A stretch of 64,000 nt of DNA from Phycisphaerae bacterium (GTDB lineage Bacteria > Planctomycetota > Phycisphaerae > UBA1845 > Fen-1342), in assembly GCA_022072445.1 (NCBI GenBank), contig JAJVHV010000023.1, forward strand, positions 1 to 64,000, in the 5' to 3' direction. The notes beneath the pieces are model-generated. The model searched no databases, was not told the DNA's origin, and worked only from the letters and a program-made list of their open reading frames with translations. The number at the start of each line of letters is the position of its first letter. Position 1 is the stretch's first letter. The translations under genes were made by a program, and so were the position numbers. Below, in pieces: positions 8,509 through 17,868 of the stretch.

Positions 8509-8973
8509 ATGAGACATCCGCTACTCGACGCCGCTGAGCAGAAATACCAGCGGTCCAACGCCCTGAGTTTCGAAATCGGCGACACCGTCGCAGTGACCAT
8601 GCGCATCATCGAGGGCGACAAGGAGCGTCTCCAGGACTTCATCGGCACGGTCATCGCGCGGCGCGGGCGCGGCACGAGCGAGACGTTTATCGTCCGCCGG
8701 CTGGTGGGTAACGAGGGTGTCGAGCGCTGCTTCCCGCTGCACTCGCCGAAGGTGGCGACCGTGAAGGTGGTGCGCAGCGGAAAGGTTCGGCGCTGCAAGC
8801 TGTATTTCCTCCGCGAGCGCGTCGGCAAGGCCCGCAAGCTGCGCGAGCGCCGCATTTCCGCCGAAGCACGCAAGGCCGCGTCGGAGGCCCGCGCGGCGAA
8901 GGCAAACGCGGTCGCCGAGGCGGCCGCGGTGGTCGAGTCGTCGCGCGGCGAGGCGGCGATGGCGACCACCTGA
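8509..8973 (+). CDS. rplS: 50S ribosomal protein L19
   Basis: 154 residues. The core IGDTVAVTMRIIEGDKERLQ, FIGTVIARRGRG, ETFIVRRLVGNEGVER and the LYFLRERVGKARKLRER block are typical of L19. After residue 120 comes an Ala/Glu-rich extension (about 35 residues) that most L19 proteins lack. It is 17 nt downstream of trmD and is the last gene of the operon. Confidence 0.96.
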   Translation: MRHPLLDAAEQKYQRSNALSFEIGDTVAVTMRIIEGDKERLQDFIGTVIARRGRGTSETFIVRRLVGNEGVERCFPLHSPKVATVKVVRSGKVRRCKLYFLRERVGKARKLRERRISAEARKAASEARAAKANAVAEAAAVVESSRGEAAMATT

Positions 8974-9112
8974 CGCCGACGAAGAGACGGAGCGACGAGG
9001 GGGCGCGGCGCGGGGCGATTCGATCCGGCGCGGTCTCACGCCGGTAGTTTTCGAACGACGATCCGTCGCACATCCCATCGTGAGCGCGACTCAGGCGTCA
9101 CCCGCGCGCGAA

Positions 9113-9132
9113 CCGGGCTGGGAGCAGCCCGG
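9113..9132 (+). terminator. hairpin downstream of the rpsP operon
   Basis: CCGGGCTG (9113-9120) and CAGCCCGG (9125-9132) form a perfect 8-bp stem with a GGAG loop, 140 nt after rplS. A T5 run comes about 20 nt further on, so it is not a textbook terminator. The 231-nt gap 8974-9204 holds nothing else I can name. Confidence 0.4.
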
Positions 9133-9204
9133 CAATGATGCCGTGATCGCTTTTTCACACCTTTGTTTTTCACGTCCCCACGCCGTCACGCCGATGATTC
9201 CGCC

Positions 9205-10449
9205 TCACAGAATCTCGACCGGCCGGAAACCTGCCCCCAGCACCGCCCGCGCGGAGACCTTCAACCAGCGCTCCAGAATCGCCGCGTAGACTGCCCGAAA
9301 ATCAATCGCGTGCGGAACGTCGCCATCGACCAGTGCCGACAGGTTGGGCGACGGACCGATCACGCCGCCGCGCACTCCCGGTCCGGCTGCGAAGAGCGGC
9401 GCCGCGATGCCGTGATCCGTGCCCAGACTGGCGTTCTCGGCCGCTCGGCGGCCGAACTCGCTGAACGTGACCAGCAGGACGCGATCGGCGACGCCGCGCG
9501 CCTTCAGATCGGCGTAGAACGCGTGCACCGACTGCCCGATTTCCGCCATCAAGTTTGGATGGACGGTGTTCTGCCGGGCGTGGGTGTCGAATCCGCCCAG
9601 CGACGTGTAGTAAATCCGCGGTCCGAAATCGGCCGCGATCAGCCGCGCGATCTCGTGCAGCCGCCGCGCCAGCCCGAATTGCGGGTAGCTCCCCGACGCA
9701 TCCGGCGGCAGTGCCTCGAGCCGCCGGGCGTTGGCACAGGCGGCGGCGGCCGTGCGGCGGACGAAATCGGCCTCGGAGCCGCTGCCGCCCGGCGGCGTGC
9801 CAGCGTGGCCGGCGTGCGATTCGCAGTTCTCATCCGGCCGATCCAGCAGCGTGAAGATCGCCCGGCGGGCGGCGCCGCCGTCGTCGGCATTCAGCCGGAA
9901 CGAATCGATGGTGTGAACGCTGGGCACGTCGACGCCCTCGGCCCGCAGCGCCAGCGGCAGCGGCTCGTCGGCCAGATGCAGCGCCTGCATCGCCTTCTCG
10001 CGCTCCAGCACCCGCCCCAGCCAGCCGGTCTCGCGATGTTCGAGCGTCGGGTCGGCGCTGTGCCAGATGTCCATCGACTCGAAGTGCGAGCGGTTCGGAT
10101 TCGGATATCCGACACCCTGCACCACTGACAGCCAGCCGTCGTCATAGAGCCGCCGCAACCCGTCAAGCTGCGGATGAAGCCCGACGTGGTCGTCGAGCTT
10201 CAAGGCCGTGTCGGGCTTAATCGCCAGCGTCGGACGCAGCCGGTAGTACGCGTCGTCACGGTAGGGCACGACCGTGTTGAGGCCGTCGTTTCCGCCGCTC
10301 AGTTGCAGCAGAACCAGAATGCGCTCGCGCGGGTCGGACTGGCCCAGCGCGGCCGCCGTACGGACCAGCACGCGCGGCAGCGTCAGGCCCGCGGCCAGCG
10401 ACGCACCGCTCCGCAGCATGAAATCGCGTCGATTCAGCGTCACGATCAT
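9205..10449 (-). CDS. DUF1501 domain protein (Tat-exported, sulfatase-like fold)
   Basis: 414 residues. A twin-arginine signal NRRDFMLRSG with a following hydrophobic segment indicates folded export. The core shows LVLLQLSGGNDGLNTVVP, the QGVGYPNPNRSHFESMDIWHSA block and YTSLGGFDTHA near residue 285, then LLVTFSEFGRRAAENASLGTDHG, the classic DUF1501 metal-site region of the alkaline phosphatase/sulfatase superfamily. Substrate unknown. It follows the DUF1800 gene by 44 nt on the same strand, a pairing found across Planctomycetota and many other phyla. Confidence 0.92.
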   Translation of the reverse strand: MIVTLNRRDFMLRSGASLAAGLTLPRVLVRTAAALGQSDPRERILVLLQLSGGNDGLNTVVPYRDDAYYRLRPTLAIKPDTALKLDDHVGLHPQLDGLRRLYDDGWLSVVQGVGYPNPNRSHFESMDIWHSADPTLEHRETGWLGRVLEREKAMQALHLADEPLPLALRAEGVDVPSVHTIDSFRLNADDGGAARRAIFTLLDRPDENCESHAGHAGTPPGGSGSEADFVRRTAAAACANARRLEALPPDASGSYPQFGLARRLHEIARLIAADFGPRIYYTSLGGFDTHARQNTVHPNLMAEIGQSVHAFYADLKARGVADRVLLVTFSEFGRRAAENASLGTDHGIAAPLFAAGPGVRGGVIGPSPNLSALVDGDVPHAIDFRAVYAAILERWLKVSARAVLGAGFRPVEIL

Positions 10450-10493
10450 CGCTCCTCAGTGATGGGCCTGCCGGCCAACCGGCGGCTCCAGCG

Positions 10494-11810
10494 TCAGGCA
10501 AGCTGATAGTCCGGACTCGCCGCGATCACCGCGACCGCGGTGCGTAGCGCCGCGGCCGGCGGCTGAGCCTCGGCCTCGCGCAGTGCGGCGTGCAGTTCAT
10601 CGTCCACCGCGCCATCGAGCATCGCGTCGATCGCGAAGCGCGTCGCCGCGGCGCCGTTTTCCAGCGCGGCGCGCGCCACCCACGCGTCGGCGTCGAGCCC
10701 GAATTCGCCGCGCCCGGCCGACGCGACCGTCGCCGTGTTGATCCGCACGAGCATGGTGGACGAGTTGATCCAGCGGCGGTGGCCCTCCCAGCCTTTGACG
10801 GTGGGCGGCTCGAACAGCCGCTGGCCCATCTGCGATGCGGCGCGATGCAGGGCCTGTCCGGGGGCGCGCATCTCCAGCGAGCGCGCCAGGCCAACGCAAA
10901 ACTCGACCGGCGACTTGATGCGGGCGCGAAAGTGCCGCGCGTCGAAGAACGCCCGGCTGGAGAGCAGGCGCCGCAGCACCGGCGCCACGTGGAAGCCCTC
11001 GGCCCGCAGGCAATCCGCCAGCTCGTCGACCAGCGCCGCGTCGAGTTGCTCGCAGACAAACTCGCGAAGCAGCTTGCGGGCCATGAACGTCGCGCACGCG
11101 GGATGGGCCACCGACATGCGGACGACGTCGGTCCCGTCGAAGTCGCCCGTCTTGCCGAAGATGGTCTTGCTTCCGTCGTCGTGCAGGACCGGGTTGAAGC
11201 AGAACTCGCCGGCCCGCTGGTGCCAGCCGCTGAAGGCCCGCGCGGCTTCCTTGATATCGGCCTCGGAGTAGTTTCCTGGACCGAGGCTGAACAGCTCGAA
11301 CAGCTCACGGGCGTAATTCTCGTTGGGCTTGCCTTTGCGGTTCGAGTCTCCGTCGAGCCACACGATCATGGCCGGATCGCGCGAGACGGCCAGCAGCAGC
11401 TCGTCGAACCGGCCCAGCGCGTGCGCCTCGAGCGTACGCAGTTGCCGCAGCATCATCGCTGGCGAGCCGACCTTCTGGTTACCGGTCGCGAAGTGATTGT
11501 GCCAGAACAGCGTCATGCGGGCGTGCAGCGGACGATGCGTGTGCAGCAGCCGCTGCATCCACCAGCCGGCCAGCTTCTCGATCCCGCCGCCACCCGCCGC
11601 GATCCGCTCGCCCAGCACGTCGAGCTCGCCGTGCCGCGGCGCGTCCTGTGCATTGGAGACGAGAATGTCCACCGTGCGCGCCAGACCCTCCTTCAACGCG
11701 TCGTCGACGTCGGCCGGCGCCGGAGCGAATCCGGCCCGGCGCAGCAGGTGCGAGGCGGTTCGGCGGTCCCACGGTCCGTCGGTGCCCGGTCGATACGCGT
11801 CAAGCAACAT
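10494..11810 (-). CDS. DUF1800 domain protein
   Basis: 438 residues, mostly helical. Recognisable DUF1800 blocks are HLLRRAGFAPAPADVDDAL, WWMQRLLHTHRPLHARMTLFWHNHFAT, NENYARELFELFSLG and SPVEFCVGLARSL, then the late PPTVKGWEGHRRWINSSTMLVR. Biochemical role unknown; co-transcription with a DUF1501 protein suggests joint action on an extracytoplasmic substrate. The ATG at 11810 is supported by GGGAG eight nt upstream and removes a TTG-initiated five-residue extension. It starts the two-gene unit. Confidence 0.92.
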   Translation of the reverse strand: MLLDAYRPGTDGPWDRRTASHLLRRAGFAPAPADVDDALKEGLARTVDILVSNAQDAPRHGELDVLGERIAAGGGGIEKLAGWWMQRLLHTHRPLHARMTLFWHNHFATGNQKVGSPAMMLRQLRTLEAHALGRFDELLLAVSRDPAMIVWLDGDSNRKGKPNENYARELFELFSLGPGNYSEADIKEAARAFSGWHQRAGEFCFNPVLHDDGSKTIFGKTGDFDGTDVVRMSVAHPACATFMARKLLREFVCEQLDAALVDELADCLRAEGFHVAPVLRRLLSSRAFFDARHFRARIKSPVEFCVGLARSLEMRAPGQALHRAASQMGQRLFEPPTVKGWEGHRRWINSSTMLVRINTATVASAGRGEFGLDADAWVARAALENGAAATRFAIDAMLDGAVDDELHAALREAEAQPPAAALRTAVAVIAASPDYQLA

Positions 11811-11904
11811 GACTGTTACTCCCAATCACATCATCGGCGGCGCCGAGCCGCAGAGTGTGGCACAGCCGCCCCGGCTGTGCTCCCAATCGTTTCACGCCGC
11901 GCAT

Positions 11905-13758
11905 CTAACGTGCCAACCCGATCCGCAGGCTGAAGTTCAGTCCGTCGCTGACCGGTCCGACGCGCATCGACAACTGCCCGAGCATGCGGGCCGCCTCGAG
12001 CAGCATGCCGACGCGCGCCGTGGCCCGCTCGCGCGAGAAGTCCTGCTCCAGCATCTGATTGGCGATGAACACTTCGCGGTTCGCATCCAGCAGCCGCGAC
12101 AGCTCGCCCAGGTCCACGTGCAGCGTGTCGGACGCCAGCTCGCCGGCCTTCCCCGCCGCCGCCGGCAGCTTCTCCACCGCGTCGATCAGGTTTTCGAGCA
12201 TCTTCTCAGACGTGCAGATCACGAAGCGATCGCCAAACACGCTGATCGCCGGCTCGAAGTTGTAGCGAATCCCGCGCGGACCGGGGTCGGTCTTTTCCGG
12301 ATACTTGCCCACCAGCATGCGCGCCCCGTGATAATCGCGCGGCGTGAGCTGGAACTGCGGCTGCATCTTCTGGCCCATGTCGACGTTGATGATGCTCATG
12401 GTCATCAGCGCCGCGTTTTCCAGCCGCGGCGCGACCTGCTGCGCGTTCTTGAGGTGCATCACCAGCGCGAACCCCGGCAATTCCGGCGTCGGCGCGGCGC
12501 CTTCGGCCAGCTTCTGCCGCGCCGCCAGGAAACGCAGCGTCGGCTTCAGCTCGGTCAGAAACTGCGAGTGAAAGTCCATCCCGCCCATCAGCGTCGTCAG
12601 CGTGTTGGCGAATTCCGTCAAACCGCGCAGGCCGTCGGCGTCGATGATCGACTCGCGCGCCTCCCAGATACCCACCCAGTCGCGGGCCAGCGCGACCTGC
12701 GACATCAGCCCCGGCAAGTCGAGCTTCGACCAGTCGCGCGACTCCTCCGAGTTCACCGCGAACGTCTTGAGCCACTCCGCACCGCCGCCCTCGCCAAACG
12801 CGCGTCCGTCGAGCACGACGCCGTCCGCTTCGGTCCGCAGCCACGCGCTGGCGTAGTCCGCGCTGCGGAACGCCTCCACCGCGCCGCCGAAGAGCAAGCC
12901 CGCCAGGCCGTTGTCCAGTTTTTTGTTGAACGCGTCGCCGGTCATGCTCTTGAATTGGCGCACGTCGGCGAAGGCCCAGAGCAGCGCCTCGCGAGGCAGG
13001 TCGCGCGCCGCGCGCGTGAAGTGCTCGTTGGTCGCCAGCTTCTTCTCGCCGCTCCGCCGCTCGCGAATCACGCCCTCGAGCAGCTTGGCGCGGTTGGCGA
13101 ACACCATGTGCTCGTCGAACTCAGCCACGTAGAGATCGTCGCTGATCGAGTAGCCGCGCACGCCGTCCACCAGCCGGCTACGAGCCTCGACCGGCTCCCC
13201 GTCCACGATCGCGCCCGACATCACCAGAATGCTGTTCAGCAGCGAGCGCGTCGCCGCCGCGTCCTGCGGCGTCAGCACGATCAGGACGTCGGGCTTGTCG
13301 TGGTTGCCCTCTTTCGGCGGCGGGAGCAGCGCCAGCAACAGGTCGCGGCCGGCGACTTGCTGGACGGCGGCCCACGGGTCGAGCCCCGCGGCGCCGGCAA
13401 ACATCATCAGTCCGCCCTTGGCTTTCATGTACTCGGACTGCTTCTCCAGCGACTTGTACGCGTCGCTGGCGAGAATCCGCTTGAAAAGGTCGCCGCCGCG
13501 AAAGTCGTCAACCGCCCGATAGCCGTCGCGCAGGCCGACGACGAGCAGCGCGTTGTCGGGAATGAGCTGCGCCGCGGGTGCAACGGATCGTGCCGCGGGC
13601 GGCGTGGTCTGCACGGCTGGAGCGGCGGTGGGTTTTGCGCTGGCAGCGTCCGACTGGGCGAGTGTTGCCGGCCACGGGGCCAGAGCGAGGGCCGCGACGG
13701 CCAATAACAGGGCCGCGGAGCGCGCGGCGTGTCGCATGCGATTCAGCGATAGTCTCAT
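11905..13758 (-). CDS. large secreted protein of unknown function (DUF3352-like)
   Basis: 617 residues. A signal peptide (basic start, then LLLAVAALALAPWPATLAQ) is followed by an Ala/Pro/Thr linker and a body with IPDNALLVVGLRDGYRAVDDF, FADVRQFKSM and repeated alternation of short strands and helices. The overall style matches the protein at 3060-4961, including long stretches about individual numeric 'values', but I cannot align them securely. No active-site motif is recognised. The ATG at 13758 is the natural start for the signal sequence. It may be read from the promoter-like site at 14039-14067. Confidence 0.7.
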   Translation of the reverse strand: MRLSLNRMRHAARSAALLLAVAALALAPWPATLAQSDAASAKPTAAPAVQTTPPAARSVAPAAQLIPDNALLVVGLRDGYRAVDDFRGGDLFKRILASDAYKSLEKQSEYMKAKGGLMMFAGAAGLDPWAAVQQVAGRDLLLALLPPPKEGNHDKPDVLIVLTPQDAAATRSLLNSILVMSGAIVDGEPVEARSRLVDGVRGYSISDDLYVAEFDEHMVFANRAKLLEGVIRERRSGEKKLATNEHFTRAARDLPREALLWAFADVRQFKSMTGDAFNKKLDNGLAGLLFGGAVEAFRSADYASAWLRTEADGVVLDGRAFGEGGGAEWLKTFAVNSEESRDWSKLDLPGLMSQVALARDWVGIWEARESIIDADGLRGLTEFANTLTTLMGGMDFHSQFLTELKPTLRFLAARQKLAEGAAPTPELPGFALVMHLKNAQQVAPRLENAALMTMSIINVDMGQKMQPQFQLTPRDYHGARMLVGKYPEKTDPGPRGIRYNFEPAISVFGDRFVICTSEKMLENLIDAVEKLPAAAGKAGELASDTLHVDLGELSRLLDANREVFIANQMLEQDFSRERATARVGMLLEAARMLGQLSMRVGPVSDGLNFSLRIGLAR

Positions 13759-14038
13759 GTGTTCACCCTGGGTTGCTCGTTCGCAACGTGCCAGGCGGCC
13801 CCGCCGCCGCCGATGGTCGACCCGTTCGTACCGTATGTGCGTTCATCATATCGTCGCGCGATCCGGACGTTGCTGCCCGGTATTCGGCCGGGCTGGCGGA
13901 ATATTCGCGGGTGTTCCCGCCGCGGCACCGTGGTGCCGGCGGGTCTGGGCCAGCGTGGGTTTGAGCTGCCTGTCGGCTGGTAAGGCCGGGCGGCACGCGC
14001 GGTCGGGATGATCGAAGTTCGTGATTCTGCATACGTGG

Positions 14039-14067
14039 AGTCTAACGTAGGATTTCTAGATTGTCAA
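14039..14067 (-). promoter_or_regulatory. possible promoter for the 11905-13758 gene
   Basis: Minus-strand TTGACA (perfect -35, 14062-14067), 17-nt spacer and TAGACT (-10, 14039-14044, four of six matches). The leader would be long, about 275 nt, which lowers confidence. Confidence 0.35.
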
Positions 14068-14147
14068 GTCCGGCGGCCGGGATTTTCCGCAAGTGGCGGG
14101 CGGGTGGGAAGTTATGGCGAGTGGCGGCGGATTTGGCCGTCAGGCGC

Positions 14148-14211
14148 AAGCATGCTTTCCGCTCGCGGAAGCATGGCGACCCGCTGCGCGTGGCGCCATG
14201 CCACCCATGCC
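14148..14211. repeat. dispersed repeat family B, copy 1
   Basis: Contains AAGCATGCTT, a TCGCGGA segment and GGCGACCCGCTGCGCGTG followed by CGCCATGCCACCCA. The same two blocks, in reversed order, occur at 39380-39442. Internal palindromes GCATGC and GGCGCC are present. Non-coding. Confidence 0.6.
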
Positions 14212-14294
14212 ACGCACAGTCAGCTCTTGCCGGCGAACCGCGGCCGGCCTACGCTGCGGCTGAGAGGCCCGGGGGACCTTGGCGGGAGACATCG

Positions 14295-15587
14295 ATGAGC
14301 CAGTCGATCCCGGCGCGCTCGAGGCACGGGAGTGATCACCATGCTGCGCGAGAGAGGCGCGGCCTGCTCCAACGGCGTCTTGTACCGTTTGTGATCGTCT
14401 TGGCTTCCAGTTGCACTGGCTTTGCTCAAGCGCGCAGCGCGCCGCCCAAGATCGACCGCCGACCGCCGCCCGCGGATTACACCAGGATGTACGGCAAGCC
14501 GACCACGCTGCCCAGCTTCGACGCCCGCTCGAACGATCCGTTTCAGATGGATCTGCGCTCGACCGATCTGTCCGGCCTCGACCTGCGTCAGGCCGGAAAG
14601 GACCTGTTGCTCGCCACGTTCGACACGCGGACGCGTTGGCCGGCGGCCGGGCGCCTGCCGGCGGATTTTGACGCCGCCCGGATCACGGAGCTGGGCAAGA
14701 ATCCCGGACTCGGACTGCGGAGTCTACACGCACGCGGCGTCACCGGCCGTGGGGTGGCCATCGCGATCGTGGATCAGCCGTTGATCGTCGACCACGAGGA
14801 ATTCGGCGCCCGCATCCGGCTCTACGAGGAGATCAACATCACGTCGGACACGCCGGCGCAGATGCACGGACCGGCGGTGGCATCCATCGCCGCGGGCAAG
14901 ACGGTGGGCGTTGCGCCTGGGGCGGACATCTACTACATCGCGGCTTTCGTCTTCGACACGAAAGCCAAGCCGCGGTCCGACACGCGCGATTTCCGCTGGT
15001 ACGCGCAGGCGATTCGCCGCATTCTCGAAGTCAACCAGCAACTGCCGCCCGGCGGCCGGATTCGCGCCATCTCGTTGAGTGCCGGCTGGAACGCGTCGGA
15101 GGCTGGCTACGACGAAATGCAACAGGCCGTGCTGGCGGCGAAGGACGCGGGGCTGCTCATCACGTCATCAAACTTCGAGCGGATTCATGGGCGGCCCATC
15201 AACGGTCTGGGCCGCGCGCCGCTGGCCGATCCTGACCGCTTCGATTCGTACACGCCCGGGATGTTCTGGGCGAAGAACCCGGACAATCCCGCGCTGCCGC
15301 ACGATGCGCTGTTGATTCCGATGGATTCGCGCTCCACCGCCGCCCCTAACGGCAGGCAGGACTACGCCTTCTACCGCCAAGGGGGCTGGAGCTGGATCAC
15401 GCCCTATCTCGCGGGCGTCTATGCGCTGGCGGCACAAGTGAAGCCCGAGATCACGCCCGACGAGTTCCTGATGCTGGCGTTCAAGACCGGCCGACCGTTG
15501 GACTGGCCGACCCAGACCGGCCGCGTGGTGCTCGGCGTCATCATTGACCCGCCCGTCCTGATCGAGGCCCTGCGGGCAGGGCCGTAG
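14295..15587 (+). CDS. secreted subtilisin-like (S8) serine protease
   Basis: 430 residues with a signal peptide (RRLVPFVIVLASSCTGFAQA). A proregion to about residue 140 precedes the catalytic domain. The predicted triad is Asp160 in GVAIAIVDQP, His191 in MHGPAVASIAAG and Ser366 in GWSWITPYLAG, which aligns with the family's GTSMATPHVAG. The oxyanion Asn is probably in ITSSNF. The Ser motif is unusual: Trp-Ser-Trp-Ile replaces Thr-Ser-Met-Ala. The ATG at 14295 has GGGAG 7-8 nt upstream and starts the signal peptide. Probably acts outside the cytoplasm; substrate unknown. Confidence 0.85.
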   Translation: MSQSIPARSRHGSDHHAARERRGLLQRRLVPFVIVLASSCTGFAQARSAPPKIDRRPPPADYTRMYGKPTTLPSFDARSNDPFQMDLRSTDLSGLDLRQAGKDLLLATFDTRTRWPAAGRLPADFDAARITELGKNPGLGLRSLHARGVTGRGVAIAIVDQPLIVDHEEFGARIRLYEEINITSDTPAQMHGPAVASIAAGKTVGVAPGADIYYIAAFVFDTKAKPRSDTRDFRWYAQAIRRILEVNQQLPPGGRIRAISLSAGWNASEAGYDEMQQAVLAAKDAGLLITSSNFERIHGRPINGLGRAPLADPDRFDSYTPGMFWAKNPDNPALPHDALLIPMDSRSTAAPNGRQDYAFYRQGGWSWITPYLAGVYALAAQVKPEITPDEFLMLAFKTGRPLDWPTQTGRVVLGVIIDPPVLIEALRAGP

Positions 15588-15630
15588 GCTAAGCCAGCTT
15601 GCTGGGTTTCACGGACTCAGTCCAGCCTAC
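15584..15630. repeat. hairpin element after the S8 protease gene
   Basis: Outer arms GTAGGCT (15584-15590) and AGCCTAC (15624-15630) enclose an inner stem AAGCCAGC / GCTGGGTT (one G:U pair). It begins within the last codons and stop of the protease gene, so it is a candidate terminator without a T-run. Confidence 0.45.
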
Positions 15631-15903
15631 GCGGCATACGCGGAAAAGACGGAACCAGCAGCCGCGCTGCGGTCGCTGGCGCTGGCCGCGACCCACCGTC
15701 CACCCACACTCCTCGCCGCGCGGGCTCGACTGGATTCTGGCCAGGAGTCGGCCGATAGTCGCCATAGCTGGTGGACTGCGCGCGCTGAACTCCCGTGAGC
15801 GGCCGGTTGTGCGTGGTCAGCGACGTGGGATGTCCGTTCGCGGCACTGCGAACCGCCTCACGGCGAACGCGATTCTCGGGGTCCTTTTCGAGGAGCCAGG
15901 TCA
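15588..15903. other. 316-nt gap between S8 protease and RCC1 genes
   Basis: Holds the hairpin at 15584-15630 and, at its right end, the GAGGAG ribosome-binding site of the RCC1 gene. I find no supported gene and no clear promoter. Confidence 0.5.
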
Positions 15904-17808
15904 ATGCGTGTTTCAAACCGGATTGCAAACGTCCTGTCGGTGTGCGCCGCCTTCACGATCGTCGCCGCGCGCGACGCAAACGCCCAGGAGGGCTCCATTC
16001 GCGCCTGGGGCTTGCAAGTCGTCGTGCCGCAGTCCGACCTGAACCTCGTGGGCGTCGCCGCGGGCCAGTACCACAGCCTCGGATTGAAACCCGACGGCTC
16101 GATCGTGGCGTGGGGGCGGAACGACAACCACCAATGCGAAGTGCCGGAGTCCAAGATCAGCTTCGTGGCGGTCGCCGCGGGCCGAGTTCACAACGTGGGG
16201 CTGAAGTCCGACGGCTCGATCGTGGCCTGGGGAGATTGCAGCGTTTTTGGCCAATGCGACGTGCCTGAGCCTAATAGCGAGTTCGTGGCCGTCGCCGCCG
16301 GCGCGTATTACAGTCTGGGCCTGAAAGCCGACGGCTCGATCGTCGCCTGGGGGTACAACGACTTCGGCCAGTGCGACGTGCCGTCGCCCAACACGGGCTT
16401 CGTGGCGGTCGCCGCGGGCGAGTATCACAGCCTCGGGCTCAAGGCTGACGGCTCAATTGTGGCGTGGGGACACAACGTCTACGGCCAATGCAACGTGCCC
16501 GAGCCCAACACCGACTTCGTGGCCGTCGCCGCGGGTGATTTTCACAGCCTGGGCTTGAAGTCCGACGGCTCGATCGTGGCGTGGACTGCGAACGGCGCGG
16601 GGCAATGCGACGTCCCTGAGCCCAACAGCGGATTCGTGTCCGTCGCGGGGGGCTACGAACACAGCCTGGGCGTGAAATCCGACGGCTCGATCGTGGCGTG
16701 GGGAGACAACAGCGCTGGGCAATGCAACGTGCCTGCGCCCAACAGCGGCTTCGTGGCCGTCGCCGGGGGCCGATATCACAGCCTGGCGGTGAAGTTCGAC
16801 GGCGAGTCGGTGGCGTGGGGGAACAACATTTATTCCCAATGCAACGTGCCCGCCCCAAACAACGGTTTCGTGGCCGTCGCCGGGGGCTTGAATCACAGCC
16901 TGGGTCTGAAACCCAATGGCTCGATCGTGGCGTGGGGGTACAATGGCGTTGGCGCATGCAACGTGCCAGCGCCCAACAGCGGCTTCGTGGCCGTCGCCGC
17001 GGGTGAGCACTTCAGCCTGGGGTTGAAAGACACCGGCTCGATTATGGCCTGGGGATTGAACGAGTACGGCCAGTGCGACGTGCCGGTGCGCAATAACGGC
17101 TTCGTGGCGGTCGCGGCGGGCCGATTTCACGCCCTGGGAGCGAAGTCCGACGGTTCGATTGTAGCGTGGGGATACAACGACTTCGGCCAGTGCGACGTGC
17201 CCGAGCCCAACAGCGGCTTTGTGGCTGTCGCCGGAGGCTGGTATCACAGCCTGGGGGTGAAGTCCGATGGCTCAATCGTGGCGTGGGGCGACAACGGCAA
17301 GGGGCAATGCGACGTGCCCACGCCCAACAGCGGCTTCGTGGCCGCCGCCGGCGGCCGAGAGCACAGCCTGGGTGTGAAATCAGACGGCTCGGTCGTGGCC
17401 TGGGGCTGGAACGCTTACGGACAATGCGACGTGCCTGCGCCCAACGCCGGCTTCGTCGCCGTAGCGGCCGGCAATACACACAGCCTGGGTCTGAAGTCCG
17501 ACGGCTCGATTGTGGCTTGGGGATACAGCGGGTACGGCCAGTGCAACGTGCCGGCGACCCATCACAGGTTCGTGGCGGTCGCGGCGGGCAAGCATCACAG
17601 TCTGGGAGTCGAAGCCCTGCCGCCGTGCCAGCCCAGCGACGTCAACTGCGACGGAAGCGTCAACGGCTTCGACATCGACCCCTTCGTCGAGCTCCTCACC
17701 GGCGGCGGAACGCCGTGCTCACCGTGCGCCGGCGACGTTAACGCGGACGGCAGCGTGAACAGCTTCGACATCGATGGGCTCGTAATCGCCTTGACCGGCG
17801 GAGGATGA
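15904..17808 (+). CDS. secreted RCC1-repeat protein with dockerin-like C-terminus
   Basis: 634 residues. A signal peptide ending near DANAQ precedes 14 tandem repeats of about 39 residues with the consensus GSIVAWGxNxxGQCxVPxPN then GFVAVAAGxxHSLGLKSD, predicting two seven-bladed RCC1 beta-propellers or a longer solenoid. From about residue 570 follow two Ca-binding loops of dockerin type, DVNCDGSVNGFDID and DVNADGSVNSFDID, separated by a Cys-rich CSPCAGD linker. The ATG at 15904 has GAGGAG nine nt upstream. Likely extracellular, binding or surface display. Repeat units are nearly identical at DNA level, suggesting recent tandem duplication. Confidence 0.9.
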   Translation: MRVSNRIANVLSVCAAFTIVAARDANAQEGSIRAWGLQVVVPQSDLNLVGVAAGQYHSLGLKPDGSIVAWGRNDNHQCEVPESKISFVAVAAGRVHNVGLKSDGSIVAWGDCSVFGQCDVPEPNSEFVAVAAGAYYSLGLKADGSIVAWGYNDFGQCDVPSPNTGFVAVAAGEYHSLGLKADGSIVAWGHNVYGQCNVPEPNTDFVAVAAGDFHSLGLKSDGSIVAWTANGAGQCDVPEPNSGFVSVAGGYEHSLGVKSDGSIVAWGDNSAGQCNVPAPNSGFVAVAGGRYHSLAVKFDGESVAWGNNIYSQCNVPAPNNGFVAVAGGLNHSLGLKPNGSIVAWGYNGVGACNVPAPNSGFVAVAAGEHFSLGLKDTGSIMAWGLNEYGQCDVPVRNNGFVAVAAGRFHALGAKSDGSIVAWGYNDFGQCDVPEPNSGFVAVAGGWYHSLGVKSDGSIVAWGDNGKGQCDVPTPNSGFVAAAGGREHSLGVKSDGSVVAWGWNAYGQCDVPAPNAGFVAVAAGNTHSLGLKSDGSIVAWGYSGYGQCNVPATHHRFVAVAAGKHHSLGVEALPPCQPSDVNCDGSVNGFDIDPFVELLTGGGTPCSPCAGDVNADGSVNSFDIDGLVIALTGGG

Positions 17809-17850
17809 CGGAGCGAACGCAGGAGTGACGGAGCGAACACGGGGGTGACG
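17809..17850. repeat. short tandem repeat between RCC1 gene and ffh
   Basis: TGACGGAGCGAACGCAGGAG is followed directly by a near copy (TGACGGAGCGAACACGGGGG) and a third TGACGG start. It lies just upstream of the ffh -10 box. Confidence 0.6.
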
Positions 17851-17868
17851 GGTTTTGGGGGCAGCCGG

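Larger units (their letters stand above)
13759..14294. other. 536-nt divergent intergenic region
   Basis: It separates the secreted-protein gene (minus) from the subtilisin-like protease gene (plus). No gene is supported. It contains the minus-strand promoter-like site at 14039-14067, a locally AT-rich stretch (about 14020-14070), and a dispersed repeat copy at 14148-14211. Confidence 0.6.
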
